A DNA stretch of 64,000 nt from Eimeria necatrix (GCF_000499385.1 NW_013652052.1:16001-80000), one strand, 5' to 3'; shown: positions 47,675 to 62,810, numbered from the stretch's first letter. Notes: generated by a model not told the origin, from the letters alone. Made by a program: numbers and translations.

Positions 47675-48600
47675 CTCTTTGGGGCCCCCGGGGTCCCCCC
47701 TGTTCCCCTAGGGGGCCCCCAGTCCTCGGACCCACACTATACCCCGCCTTGGGGGCCCCCCCAGGGGCCCCCCTCTAGGGGCCCCCCTGGGGGCCCCCTA
47801 GGGGGCCCCCCAGGGGCCCCTCTGGACCCTTTTAGGGGGCCTCTGAGGGTCCTTCTAGGGCATATAAAGGCCCCTGGGCCTCCCCAGGGGCCCCTGGTCC
47901 CTGATGGGGGCCCCCTGGGCCCTCCAAGGGGCCTTTGGGGCCCCTTTGGGGCCCCTTTGGGGCCCTTTTGGGGCCCCTTTGGGGTCCTTTTGGGGCCCCT
48001 GTTGGGCCCTTTTGGGGCCCCTTTGGGGCCCTTTTGGGGCCCCTTTGGGGCCCTTTTGGGGCCCCTTTGGGGTCGTTTTGGGTCCTTTTTTGGGGCCCAA
48101 AGAAGCCCTTCTGGCCTGTGTGGGGGCCCCCCGGGGTTTCCCTGGGGGCCCCCATTTGCACTTGGGGGCCCCTTTTGGGTATAATTCTGGGACTTTTTTG
48201 TCTCCCCCAGCAGCTTTTTTCTCTTGAGGGGCCCCCCGGGATTTAATAAATGGAATGTCTTCTGGGGGGCCCCATTTTCGAAGCCTTTTGACCAGCCCGG
48301 GGGCCCCTCCGCGACCCCGAAACGGACCCTTTCCCTGGGGCCCACAAGGGGGCCCCCATTCTGGGGCCCCTAAAAGAGAGAACAAGCGCGGGCTTCTAGG
48401 GGGCCCCGTGGGGGCCCCCTTCCGAGCCCTGTGGGGCCCCCTTTTCACTGCTGCGCGGCTGCTGCTGCTTGGCACATTGCGGGGGCCCCCCTGCATCCGC
48501 CGGGGGGCCCCCAGCCCGGCGGCGCCCCTGGGGGCCCCACAGCAGCGTGTGGGGTGTTTGGCTTGTGGGGCCCCACAAGCCAAACACCCCACACTGTGGG
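47675..48600. repeat. GGGGCCCC-rich block 3
   Basis: Long run of GGGGCCCC units; from 47,930 to 48,070 it becomes a regular ggggcccctttt tandem of about 11-12 bp. It ends at the perfect palindrome before the RING gene stop. Confidence 0.9.
48547..48594. repeat. Perfect 48-bp palindrome (24-bp arms, no spacer)
   Basis: Arms 48547-48570 and 48571-48594 are exact reverse complements. A second 7-bp pair (48535-48541 with 48595-48601) extends the stem past a 5-nt bulge. It starts about 17 bp beyond the RING gene stop codon, so it falls in the 3' UTR. Confidence 0.96.
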
Positions 48601-48610
48601 GCCCCACCGG

Positions 48611-48880
48611 CTAGTTTCTGCGCAGCTCGCTGAGCAAGTCGAACTTGCAAATCGGGCAGAAGGAGCTGCGCTGCAGCCAACAGTCTATACAGCTCTGGTG
48701 GAAACTGTGAGTGCAGGGCAGTCTCTTTTGCTGCTCCCCTTCTTTGTAGTCTTCGCAGCAAATGCTGCACTGCTGCTGGTCCCTGTCGAGCAGTCTGCCG
48801 CGGCCTTCTTCGTAGCTGCTGACGGGGAGGAACGCAGCAAAGGCCTCCACCAGCCGCCGCTCCTCCTCCTCTTCCTGCTG

Positions 48881-48932
<52 letters not shown>

Positions 48933-49571
48933 GGGGGCGCAGACACCCCCCGCCCCTCGGGGGCCCCCGCCCCCAGCTCCTGCAAGGAACGCCCGCGAGG
49001 CAGGGGCGTCCAGGGGGGCCCCTCCACGTGGGGCCTCAGGGGGGCCCCCAGGGGGGCCCCCAGGGGGGGCCCCAGGGGGGCCCCCAGCGGGGGGGGCCCC
49101 CGGGGGGGCCCCCGGGGCTCGTAGGCAGGCACTAGGCCTTCTGCTATTAAAGTTTCGCCCCAGGTGGGGGCCACAGTGCCCACGCCGATCACCGTGCTGC
49201 TGCTGCTGCGGGAGTAGATCCAGCCCCTGCTGCTGCTGCTGCTGCTGCTGTCCCCCGCTGCTGCTGCTGCTGCTGCTGCTGCTCTGCTGGCAGCAAACGG
49301 GGAGGCGGCGCGGGAGCGAGCGTACTCGCTGTAGAGCTGCTCGCTGTGCGCCCGCTGCAGGGGCGGCCTTGCTGCTGCTGCTGCTGCTGCTCCTGCTGCT
49401 GCTGCTGCTGCTGCTGCTCCTGCATGCAAGCTGCACACGTGGCGGTACGCGTAGCCCGCCCCGTACACTGGGGTGTACGTACAGCTGCAGCGGGGGGCCC
49501 CCCACTCGCTGTAACGGGGGCCCCCCAGACACTCCCGAACTTGGTGGCTGTCTTGGCGTCTGTCAATGTAC

Positions 49572-49613
<42 letters not shown>

Positions 49614-49687
49614 AGGTAGTGGTAGTGCTGCAGCCGCTCGCGGGCGGAAGGGCTGCTGTCTCGAGCCAGAGCCACGCGAGTCATGAA

Positions 49688-49722
<35 letters not shown>

Positions 49723-50070
49723 GGGAGCGCGCGGCGCCTCTGTGCGCTGCTGCTGTTATGTACGGCACCTGCTGGTACTGCTGCTGCTGGTACTGCTGCT
49801 GCTGCAGCTGCTGCTGCTGCAGCTGCTGCTGCAGCAGCAGCTGCTGCTGCAGCTCCGAGCGGCCCGCCCGCTCGTACACTCTTGGCAGCTGCTGCTGCGA
49901 CGAGGGCGCGCTGTGGGCCTCGCGGCGGTGCCCCGGGTAGCGGCCTGCTGCTGCTGCTGCTGCAGCAGCAGCAGCAGCAGCAGCAGCAAACGAGGAGGCG
50001 ATGGGGCTGGGGGAGCTCGAAGCCACCCCCCCAAACTCGCCGAAGGTGCGGCGCTCAGGTGTACGTCCAC

Positions 50071-50107
<37 letters not shown>

Positions 50108-50189
50108 GGGGCGCAGCGGCGCGCATATGGGCATGGGGGCGCCGCTGCTGGGCCCCGCCGAGCGCGTCCGCTGCAGCTGCGCCTGCCTC

Positions 50190-50237
<48 letters not shown>

Positions 50238-50392
50238 TAGGCCCGCTGCTGCACTGCTTGCTGCTGCAGCGCGTCTATGGCGTGGGAAAAAAGATGGTCA
50301 TTGAGTTCGTGGGCAGCAAAGGCAATGTGGCACTCGGGGCACCTGACCTGCTGCTGCTGCCGCTGCTGCTGCTGCTCCTCCTGCTGCTGCTG

Positions 50393-50426
<34 letters not shown>

Positions 50427-50540
50427 GAGGGCCCGCTGCTGCTCCTCGAATTCGCTCGAGACAGCGCAGGAACTGCCTGCGGCGGCACAGCGCTGACAGC
50501 TCCCTCTTGAGGCATTTCTTCGAGTTCGGAGTCCCCACTG

Positions 50541-50583
<43 letters not shown>

Positions 50584-50620
50584 TTCCTGCTGCTGCTGCT
50601 GCTGGCTCCGACTGCGAGCC

Positions 50621-50658
<38 letters not shown>

Positions 50659-50922
50659 GAGCTGCAGCAGCTTCGCCCGCCTTGCGGCGAGGCGAAGAGC
50701 TGCGGCGACGCGCAGGCGCGCAGGGGGACATCGGCGGGCTGCTGCTGCTGCTGCTGCTGCTGCTGCGGCTGCTGCTGCTGTTGCGGTTGCCGCTGCTGTT
50801 GCTGATGCTGCTGCGGTTGCTGCTGGCGTTGCTGGTGCTGCTGCTCGTGCTGACAGTAGAGCAGGCCCGCGCCTCGCCCTGCCTTTCGTCTTTTGCTGCT
50901 GCTGCTGCTGCTGCTGCTGTAG

Positions 50923-50955
<33 letters not shown>

Positions 50956-51088
50956 GACTGGGAGACGCCCCGCGGCCTTCTCTCTCATTCGCATTGTCAG
51001 CAGCAGCAGCAGCAGCACCTGCTGCTGCTGCTGCAGCAGAGGCTGCCCCGCGGGGGCCCCCCGAAGGGGCATCGAGAGATTCGGGCAT
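48611..51088 (-). CDS. RING-H2 finger protein, probable E3 ubiquitin ligase
   Basis: A single exon of 825 residues from ATG 51088. The C-terminal RING-H2 (residues 774-814) reads CSIC, then CTHSFH, CIDC and CPIC, the complete C3H2C3 zinc-ligand set, 11 residues from the end. Around residue 247 a CPEC...H...H segment resembles a single zinc finger. The remainder is Ala, Ser, Gln, Arg and Gly/Pro low complexity; part of the Gly/Pro section is translated GGGGCCCC repeat (49,000-49,125). No membrane span is evident. RING-H2 domains recruit E2 enzymes; the substrate is unknown. Imperfect copies of the dispersed palindrome fall inside the coding region (49472-49485 and 50058-50071). Long plus-strand frames over the same DNA are triplet shadows without motifs. 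Confidence 0.87.
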
Positions 51089-51116
51089 CGGGATTGCTGG
51101 AGCTGGGGGAGGAGGG

Positions 51117-52210
51117 TTCAGGGTTTAGGGTTTAGGGTTTAGGGTTTAGGGTTTAGGGTTTGAAACAAAAAGAACTCGAACCATTTGAAGCAGCAAACAT
51201 CTTACCGAGCAGCAGCAGCAGCAGACGGAGACACACAGGGGGTAGCAGCTCTGCTGCTGCAGTCCGCGGGGCCTTAGGAGACAAACGCTAAACCCTAAAC
51301 CCTAAACCCTAAACCCTAATTTCACAAAAACAGGCTTACCTCGGTGTTTTCACTCAATATAAATAATCAAACAGCCCGCTAAACCCCAAACCCTAAACCC
51401 TAAACCCCCGCGGGGACTATCTCCTTTATGTGGGCTGGCTCGCAGCGAGCCTGTATAGCCGCAAACCCTAAACCCTAAACCCTAAACCCTAAACCCTAAA
51501 CCCTAAACCCTAAACCCTAATACTCCGTTTTCACTCTTTTCCGCCTAAATATCCCTTTTAAAATCCCAAATAATTCATTTCTGCTGCCCCGCCGGGGGGG
51601 CCCCCACAGGGGCAGAGGGGCGGCTTCGATTGGGTCCTGTGGGGGCCCCCAAATATGCCCCTGGGGGCCCCCGGGGGCCCCTGGGGGGCCCCCAGGGCCC
51701 CTTTGGGGCCCCTGGGAGGCCCCGGGGGCCCCATGGAGGCCCCCCGGGGGCCCCTGGGGGGCCCCTAGGGGCCCCTAGGGGGCCAGACGAAGGCCTGGGG
51801 CCCCCACAGGGTCTCGGGGACGCCTGGGGGCCCCCAGGCACCCCAAAGGCCTTTTCAAAGGCTCCCAGGTACCCCGGGGGGCCCCCAAGGGCCCCCTGGG
51901 GAGCCCCAGGGGGCCCCCAGGGGCCCCAGGAGGGCCCCTGGGGGCCCCCTGAGGCCCCTTAGGGTGGGCCTGGGGGCCCCCCAGGGTACAGGGGGGCCCC
52001 CAGATGGCTCTCGGGTGAGCTGCGGTAAAGAGGTGGCCGATGGGGCAGCAGAGGGGCTGAAAACCCTAAACCCTAAACCCTAAACCCTAAACCCTAGGTC
52101 CGGCTTCGGGAGCTACGGAGAAAGAGGGAAATAAACAAATTAATTCAAATTAAATTAGTTTATAGTTGCAGTTAATTAATTTAAATTAATTTTTAGTAGA
52201 AGCTGCTATT
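51117..52210. other. Repeat-rich intergenic region upstream of the RING gene
   Basis: TTTAGGG copies at 51,121-51,163; AAACCCT copies at 51,287-51,320, 51,380-51,405 and 51,463-51,520; GGGGCCCC block 4 at 51,588-52,015; and AAACCCT at 52,061-52,096. Short non-repeat pieces between arrays could be small 5' exons, but none reads convincingly. Confidence 0.6.
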
Positions 52211-52282
52211 CTATTAGAGCAAAAAGATGCAAAAAGGCGGAAAAGATTCCCGCAGCGAAGTGATTAAATCAAAATAAATACA

Positions 52283-52313
<31 letters not shown>

Positions 52314-52692
52314 ATGAATAAATAAATAAATAAATAAAAATAATAAAATTGATAAAATATATCATGAAAGCGACAAGTCGAAAGCAATGGCTGTCTACGA
52401 CAGCTGAGGTGTACGTACACCTCAGCAGTTGGGGTGTACGTACACCCCAGCAGATAAATAAAATTCAAGAATCTGAAGTCCTGATTTTGGCAGCTACTAG
52501 CTGCTGCAGCTGCTGCTGCTCTCATCCCTGCTGCTGCTGCGGTTTCATCTATTCCTGCTGCTGCTCCTGCTACTGTTGCTGCTGCTGCAGCAGCAGCAGC
52601 TGCTGCTGCTGCGCCTGCAGCTTTCCTAGCCTTTGGGTTAGCGCCGCGTAGCATTCTTTATTTAGGCGCGTTTCTCCCCCAAAGGGCAGCCT

Positions 52693-52732
<40 letters not shown>

Positions 52733-53029
52733 GACTTTGCACGCTGCACCAGCTGCAGCAGCAGCAACTCGCGCTGAAGAATGCCGCCGGCGCAGCAGCA
52801 TGCGCAGCGCAGCCGCAGGCAGCAGCAACAGAACTACAGCTAGCAGCAGCAGCAGCAGAACTGAAGCTAGCAGCAGCAGCAGCAAGAGCCCACACGCTGC
52901 GGGCAGCAGCAGCAGCAGCAGCAGCACAAGAAGAGTTGGTGGAAACTGCAGAGCAGAGTCAGCAGCAGCAGCAGCTGCGCCACTGTCAGCAACAGAAGCA
53001 GCCGCAGCACCTGCAGCACCCGAGTCGCT

Positions 53030-53073
<44 letters not shown>

Positions 53074-53080
53074 GAACAGT
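52211..53080. other. AT-rich and triplet-rich region downstream of the SAP-like gene
   Basis: An (AAAT)n run at 52,275-52,340, two perfect palindromes, and CAG/CTG tracts from 52,500 to 53,080. Leu/Ala/Ser-rich frames exist on both strands without motifs; treated as 3' flank. Confidence 0.5.
52408..52446. repeat. Two adjacent GGTGTACGTACACC palindromes
   Basis: Perfect copies at 52408-52421 and 52433-52446, 25 bp apart. The flanks extend them as GAGGTG...CACCTC and GGGGTG...CACCCC, so each is a longer, different palindrome built on one core. Confidence 0.93.
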
Positions 53081-53199
53081 CTAACTCTGAGCAGTCGTAG
53101 CAGCACCCGCATCACTAACAGCAGCAAAAGCAGCAGCACCGACACTGCAGTTCTGGGCAGCAGCCGCAGCAGCAACGCAACAACTGCAAGCAGCGGCAA

Positions 53200-53251
<52 letters not shown>

Positions 53252-53872
53252 CTGGAATCCAAGTTCTTGACAAATGCTTTCCGTCTGTCCCATGCTGAAG
53301 CCGAATTGCGTCGCGATATCCTGCACTGTCTCGTCAGGGTACCTGCCACAAACCACAATTTAGGGTTTAGGGTTTAGGGTTTAGGGTTTGGGGGGCTGCA
53401 GCTGGCAGGCTGCCCGCGGGGCTAGTTCCTGCTGCTGCTGCTCGCGCGCTCGGGCTGCAGGCCTCAAACCCTTGGCGTCTAGGGTTTAGGGCTTAGGGTT
53501 TAGGGTTTAGGGTTTAGGGTTTACAGGAAGCTGGCGCTGTTTGGGTCCACGACGTGCAGCAGCTCCAGCAAACCCCAAACCCCCTCGGGAGCCACAAACT
53601 CCCCAAGCCCTAAATTAGGGTTTAGCGGAGCAGCGCAGCCAAACCTGCAGAGGGCGTCTCCAATGAAGTCCCTGGGGACTTCAAACCGCGCCGCCAAGGA
53701 CTGCGAAAACCCGCAAACCCTTTTTTAGGGTTTAGGGTTTGGCGGCGCCGCAGTGCGCCGAAGCAAGGCGGGCAGCAGCAGCAGCAGCCCCACGCACCCA
53801 AAATCACAAGCGGCAAATGCAGCAGCAGCAGCAGCAGCAGCAGATCTTCCAGCAGAACTAGAATGAAGCGCA

Positions 53873-53920
<48 letters not shown>

Positions 53921-54480
53921 GACCTCGATCGTCTCCGTCAGCACGCCATTTTGCTGCGCATTCAGAAACTTCGCCTTTTTCTCTTCATCGGACAAACCCT
54001 GCAGCAGCAGCAACAGCAGCAGCAGCAGCACAGCCACAGCAGCAGCAGCAGCACAGTCACAGCTGCAGCAGCAACAGCAGAACCCTACTAAGCCGCAGCA
54101 ATCACAGCAGCAGCAGCGGATTACGCAGCTGACTCCCAAAGCCTTTTTGGGGACGCAAAACCCCAAACCCTAAACCCTAAACCCTAAACCCTAAACCCTA
54201 AACCCTTGCCTCGAAAAAGTCTGTTCTAACGACGGGCTCTTCTAGAGGAACTTCACCATCAACTCTTATGTCCAAAACCTTGGGAATCGACTCCCCCAAA
54301 AGGTCCTCTGCAGCAGCAGCAGCAGCAGCAGCAGCAAAAGCAGCAGCAGCAGCAGCAGCGCTCTCAGAGCCGACGACAGACCCACAGGCAGCAGCACCGG
54401 GAGCAGCAGCAGCAGCACAGCCGGTGCATTTTCTCCTCAGCAACAGCAGCAGCAACAAGAAGAGCAGTAGCAGCAGCAAG

Positions 54481-54522
<42 letters not shown>

Positions 54523-54880
54523 CCTTTGCTAGAGAACAGCAGCTCAAGCTCCTTCTGATCCCTCTGCTGCAGCATATCCTGCTGCCTCCCCTCTGCATGC
54601 ATTTGCTGCAGCTGCTGCAGCTCATCAGCAGTCCAAAAGACTCCCCCCAACTTGTCTCTTAAAAAGGCATTGAAATCGTCGTTTGCTGCTGCTGCTGCTG
54701 CTGCGTCTGCTGCTGTGTCTTCTGCTGCTGCTGCAGTGTCTTCTGCTGCTGCTGCTGCTGCTGAGTCTACTGCTGCTGCTGCTGCTGGTGCACTTGCTGC
54801 AGCGCCTGCTGCCGTCCCTGTTGCTGCTGCTGCTGCTCCGGTGAGAACTTGCTTCTGGCTAGCTGCCGCTGCAGCTTCTT

Positions 54881-54925
<45 letters not shown>

Positions 54926-55792
54926 GGCGATGAGTTATTCGTTCTTCATTTTTTTCTCTTTCTATTTCTGCCAATTCCTCTGGAGACAAATCATGAGTGG
55001 GAGACTGCTGGTCAAACTTGAAGGTCCCGCCCTGCACTCAAACCCTAAACCCTAAACCCTAAACCCTAAACCCTAAACCCTAAACCCTTAATTGTTGTCT
55101 CAAGTCGCTTGAACGTCGAGCCCTAATCCCTCAAGCCCTTTTGCGCTTCACAAACGAGCGAGCTGCGCGTGCTCCCGAAACCGCGTTTTAGGGTTTAGGG
55201 TTTAGGGTTTAGGGTTTACGGGGTCAGCAACAGCAGCAGCAACTTCAGCCCTCGCCAGCCACCTGCGGAAAACTGCTGCTGCATCTCCTGCATGCTCCAG
55301 GGGCTTCTCAATCTCATTTACCTGCATGCAAACCCTAAACCCTAAACCCTAAACCCTAAACCCTAAACCCTAAACCCTAAACTCTAAACACTTGAAGAGT
55401 TCTAAGGGGTGAGGCGGCAACCCGACGCTCTGCGCCACGCGTGAGGGTTTAGGGTTTAGGGTTTAGGGTTTAGGGTTTACAGCAGCAGCAAAGCGCTGGG
55501 CTGCTTCTGGCTCTGGCTCTTGGGGCCCCAAACCATTCTTTAAAGCGTCCTTCAGCCTGCCCCACAAACCCTAAACCCTAAACCCTAAACCCTAAACCCT
55601 AAACCCTAGCCTGCGAACGCGCAGCGTGGGCTCACTGTCCGCGAGTGCTAACACCGTACGGTTTAGGGTTTAGGGTGTAGGGTTTAGGGTTTAGGGTTTA
55701 GGGTTTACCGGTTCCGCTGCACTTCTAGGCTGCCCTCGCAGCGGAGGCCCCTGTAGACCAAACACTCGTTTAGGTCTTCAGGCGACAAGCTG

Positions 55793-55849
<57 letters not shown>

Positions 55850-55968
55850 GCACAAACGTGCTACCTTCTCTGCTTCAGCGGCCTGTGGGCTAGGACCAGC
55901 AGCAGCAGCGGAAGCAGCAGCAGCAAGAGCAACTAGCAGCAGGAACAGGCAAGAGCAGCAGCAAAAGT

Positions 55969-56017
<49 letters not shown>

Positions 56018-56094
56018 CCTGTCGACGTCCTCGATTTTCACGTGCGCTGCCTTTTCCATTTGTTGCTTGGCGTTCTGGAGCAGCAGCTGCAGCA

Positions 56095-56130
<36 letters not shown>

Positions 56131-56213
56131 TGGCCTTTTGCTGCAGCGCGAGGTCGAGCTGCTGCTCCGTCATGTACACCCCGTTGATATATCCCTCAGT
56201 AGGCACTGTGCTC

Positions 56214-56251
<38 letters not shown>

Positions 56252-56428
56252 GGGGGCTGCAGCAGGACCCTGCTGCAGCTGCTGCAGCAGCTGCTGCTGC
56301 TGCTGCGGCAGCAGCGGCGGCTCCCGCGGCATCTGCAGCACACTGGCGCTGAGGGAATCCAAAAGAACAGCTCTTGTGCCTTGCGGGGGTCCTTTCTTTG
56401 CATCAAAATTCCTTAAATCAAACAGAGC

Positions 56429-56501
<73 letters not shown>

Positions 56502-56565
56502 GGGGAGCTGGTGGGGCTGCGGCCCCGCGGGCTGCGCAGGGGCTAGGTGCTGCTGCAGAAATGCG

Positions 56566-56605
<40 letters not shown>

Positions 56606-56904
56606 GCAGCTGCTGCCGCAGCTCTTCGTGCAGCAGGCGCTGCTGCGCAAGCTGCTGCTGCAGCAGCTCCTGCTGCTCCGGGGGCAGCACCTGCTGCTGC
56701 TGCTGCTGCTGGTTGCTGCCAGTGATTATAGCTCCCAAGCTGTCGAGTGTGGGGTTTTCGCTGCTGAGCCATTCCTCTAGCTGCTGCTGCGCTAGTTGCT
56801 GCTGCTGCTGCTGCAGCTCCTCTTGCCGTTGCTGCTGGCGCTGCTGCTGCTGCCGCAGCTCCAGCGCAATCCACCCCTCCTCGTCATCTCCCGCTGCAGC
56901 TAAC

Positions 56905-56941
<37 letters not shown>

Positions 56942-57093
56942 GACCTGGGCCGGCAGCGACAGCCTCACGAGGCGTGTATGCAGCAGCAGCAGCAGCAGCA
57001 GCTGCTGCTGCTGCTGCTCGGCTAGAGCCAAAATGCTGCGGTGTTGCTGCCCTGTTGATACAGCCACTGATGAAGGCGCAGCTGCCCCGTTGC

Positions 57094-57138
<45 letters not shown>

Positions 57139-57366
57139 AGGCTGCGGCTGCTGCAGAAGGTACTGCTGCTGCTGCCGAGAATGTTCCTGCTGCTGCCGCA
57201 GCAGCTCCTCAATGTGCAGCGCTGGGGGGCTCGAAGCCCGTCAGCGAGCAGCAGCATCGGCAGCAGCAGCAGCAGCAGCAGCAGCAGCCGCTGCTGCCGC
57301 AGCAGCAGAAGCAGCTGCTGCTGCATCTGTTTTATCACTCAGCTGATAACGCCGCTGCAGCTGCAT
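53081..57366 (-). CDS. Unidentified multi-exon protein, Gln-rich N-terminus, SAP-like motif, conserved-looking C-terminal module
   Basis: Phase-consistent exons in transcript order: about 56430-56019, 55789-55709, 55556-55481, 55321-55220, 55031-54204, 53998-53924, 53700-53525, 53342-53081. The 5' part (57366 to about 56430) is Ala/Ser/Gln-rich with a non-repetitive island, EEWLSSENPTLDSLGAI; its splicing is not solved, and the Gln frame does not run directly into the next exon. Later segments include YINGVYMTEQQLDLAL, a SAP-like LSPEDLNECLVYRGLRCEG, SPEELAEIEREKNEERI, FLRDKLGGVFWTADELQQL, SLAARFEVPRDFIGDAL, WGLLELLHVVDPNSASFLY and DIATQFGFSMGQTESICQEL. I do not recognise the family. The C-terminal helical module may be a conserved domain. 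The gene is divergent from the TPI gene. Start and first exons are provisional. Confidence 0.6.
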
Positions 57367-57399
57367 AGAAGCAGCAGACACGTCTACTAAAGCTTTGAG

Positions 57400-57892
57400 C
57401 CCACAAGCCAACTTTGCTGCTGCTGCTGCTGCTGCTGCTGCCGCTGCTGCTGCTGCTGCTGCTGTTGTCTAAGGAATAGTAGCAGAAAAGCGCGCCTAAA
57501 TATGCAAAAATTGAGTTAAACCTGAAACCCTAAACCCTAAACCCTAAACCCTAAACCCTAGGGCCCCCGCAGCAGCCATCGGGGCCAACGTCTCGCTGTC
57601 TCCCTTGTCTTGCCTGCGGGAGCCCTAAACCCTAAACCCTAAACCCTAAACCCTAAGCCCTCAACCCTAGGCGCTAGATCGTGAATGCTAAACCCTAAAC
57701 CCTAAAAGGTAGCCAATATTTGATGGTAGAGAAGCTGGCTTGTCCTTGTCTCGCTTTGTTCAAACCCTAAACCCTAAACCCTAAACCCTAATCCCTCAGC
57801 CGCGCGGAAGGCACGAAGGACGACGAGCCCAGGCCTCCAACACCCAAACCCTAAACCCCAAACCCTAAACCCTAAACCCTAAACCCTAGAAG
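57400..57892. other. Divergent intergenic region with AAACCCT arrays
   Basis: About 500 bp between the SAP-like gene and the TPI start. It contains a CTG tract (57,415-57,470) and four AAACCCT arrays (57,528-57,560; 57,624-57,660; 57,690-57,708; 57,763-57,888). No TATA-like or other named promoter element is visible. Confidence 0.55.
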
Positions 57893-61313
<3,421 letters not shown>

Positions 61314-61326
<13 letters not shown>

Positions 61327-61346
61327 ACCCTAAACCCTAAACCCTA
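61314..61346 (+). repeat. AAACCCT array at the TPI stop codon
   Basis: About five heptamers. The first supplies the last codons and the TAA stop of TPI. Confidence 0.9.
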
Positions 61347-61379
61347 AGCATGAGGCCAGCTGGCCCTACAGCACAGGAC

Positions 61380-61640
61380 GCCGGAGCCGGCTAGCTGGCT
61401 ACCTTGTGCCAGCTAGCTAGCGAGCTAGCTAGCTAGCTGCCTGGCTAGCTATTTGGCTGGCTAGCTGGCTAGTCGGCTGGGTAGCAGGCTAGCTAGCTAG
61501 CTGGTTGGCTAGCTAGCTGGCTGGCTAGCTAGCGGGCTAGCTAGCTACCTATTTGGCTAGCTAGCTGGCTGGCTACCTAGCTAGCTAGCTAGCCACAGCT
61601 TAGGCAAGCTGATTGGCCGGCTAGCGAGTTGGCTAGCCGT
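61380..61640. repeat. GCTAGC array downstream of TPI
   Basis: Gctagctggc-type units with many changes. Intergenic. Confidence 0.9.
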
Positions 61641-61694
61641 GCAGCAAAGGGCCGACAGCGCTTGGCCTGGGACAGCAGCAGCAGCAGCAGCGGG

Positions 61695-61725
<31 letters not shown>

Positions 61726-61820
61726 CGTGCTGCAGCAGGTTGTCCGGCACACACGCAGCCGTTTCTGCTGCTGCTGCTCGCCGTTGCTGCTGCAGTTCGT
61801 GCAGCACGTGCTGCAGCAGA

Positions 61821-61853
<33 letters not shown>

Positions 61854-62280
61854 TGCGTATGCTTTAGTTTAAGCTGCCCAGAGTGCAGCAAATGACTGCT
61901 TTGGTGGTTCTTGTTTAAGCTGCTTCGCTAGCTGGCTCTCCAAACCCTAAACCCTAAACCCTAAACCCTCGCTCAGGGAAACAATTGCTGAAATCAACTA
62001 AATGGAAATTAAATACTTTTGTCAGTTCTTCGTTCAAAGAAGTCTCTTCAGCCACTTTCTTCTGCAGCAGCAGCATGCTGCTACCGCTGCTGCTGCTGCT
62101 GCTGCTGCTGAGAAGTATGTGATCCACCATTTGCTGTGGCTGCTGCTGCTGCTATTTTTGCTGCTGCTGTTGCAGCGGACGTTGCTGTTTTTGCTGCTGG
62201 TGCTGCTGCTGCTGCTGCTAACTTATTTCAGTGGATACTAAGTAGTTTACTGGGGACAGTTTCAAGGAGTTAGTCAAACA

Positions 62281-62575
62281 GCAGCGATAACTGCAGCAGC
62301 AGCAGCAGCAGCAGCAGTAACTGCAGCAGCAGCAGCAGCAGCAGTAACTGCAGCAGCAGCAGCAGCAGCAGTAACTGCAGCAGCAGCAGCAGCAGTAACT
62401 GCAGCGGCAGCAGCAGTAACTGCAGCAGCAGCAGCAGTAATTGCAGCGGCAGCAGTAACTGCAGCAGCAGCAGCAGCAGTAACTGTAGCAGCAGCAGTAA
62501 CTGCAGCAGCAGCAGCAGCAGTAACTGCAGCAGCAGCAGTAACTGCAGCAGCAGCAGCAGCAGCAACAGCAACAA
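62281..62575. repeat. Array of (CAG)n runs separated by TAACTG
   Basis: About 13 units of GCAGTAACTGCAG with 2-7 CAGs between. On the plus strand one frame meets TAA in every unit; the other strand is open. Confidence 0.9.
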
Positions 62576-62796
62576 CTATGGCTAAGGAAATGTCTAAGTA
62601 AATAAATTTTCAAATTAAGAAAAAGAGCAGCAGCAAATGCTGCTGGGAGCTGCGGTGTAGTTACACCTCAGAGCGGCTGGGGCTGCATGCAGGCAGCAGC
62701 AAAAAGCGCAGTTTGAGTTTTATTGTTTTAAATGTTTATTTAATTAATTTAATTAAATTAATTCTTTGGATTAGTTTGAAGTCCAGCTCGAGTTGA

Positions 62797-62810
62797 GGTG
62801 TACGTACACC
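62797..62810. repeat. GGTGTACGTACACC palindrome
   Basis: Perfect copy extended to GAGGTG...CACCTC, about 290 bp upstream of the last ORF. Confidence 0.9.

Larger units (their letters stand above)
45705..48605. other. Intergenic repeat-rich region
   Basis: Between GPI8 and the RING gene, both on the minus strand. Contents: (CAG/CTG)n at 45,787-45,890; four TTTAGGG copies at 46,356-46,385; (GCTAGCAGCA)n at 46,470-46,695; CTG/CTA triplets at 46,735-46,945; a palindrome at 46994-47007; an attaaattta run at 47,065-47,160; CTG tracts at 47,250-47,490; a shortened palindrome CTGTACGTACAG near 47,570; and a GGGGCCCC block to 48,600. No gene could be supported. Confidence 0.6.

Noticed and set aside
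49346..51142. 598-residue plus-strand frame rich in Leu, Cys and Ala
   Set aside because: Antisense of the RING gene. The minus strand has a complete RING-H2 ligand set.
52214..52927. Leu/Ala-rich minus-strand frames downstream of the SAP-like gene as extra exons
   Set aside because: The preceding exon ends in a stop at 53081, and these frames are triplet runs without motifs.
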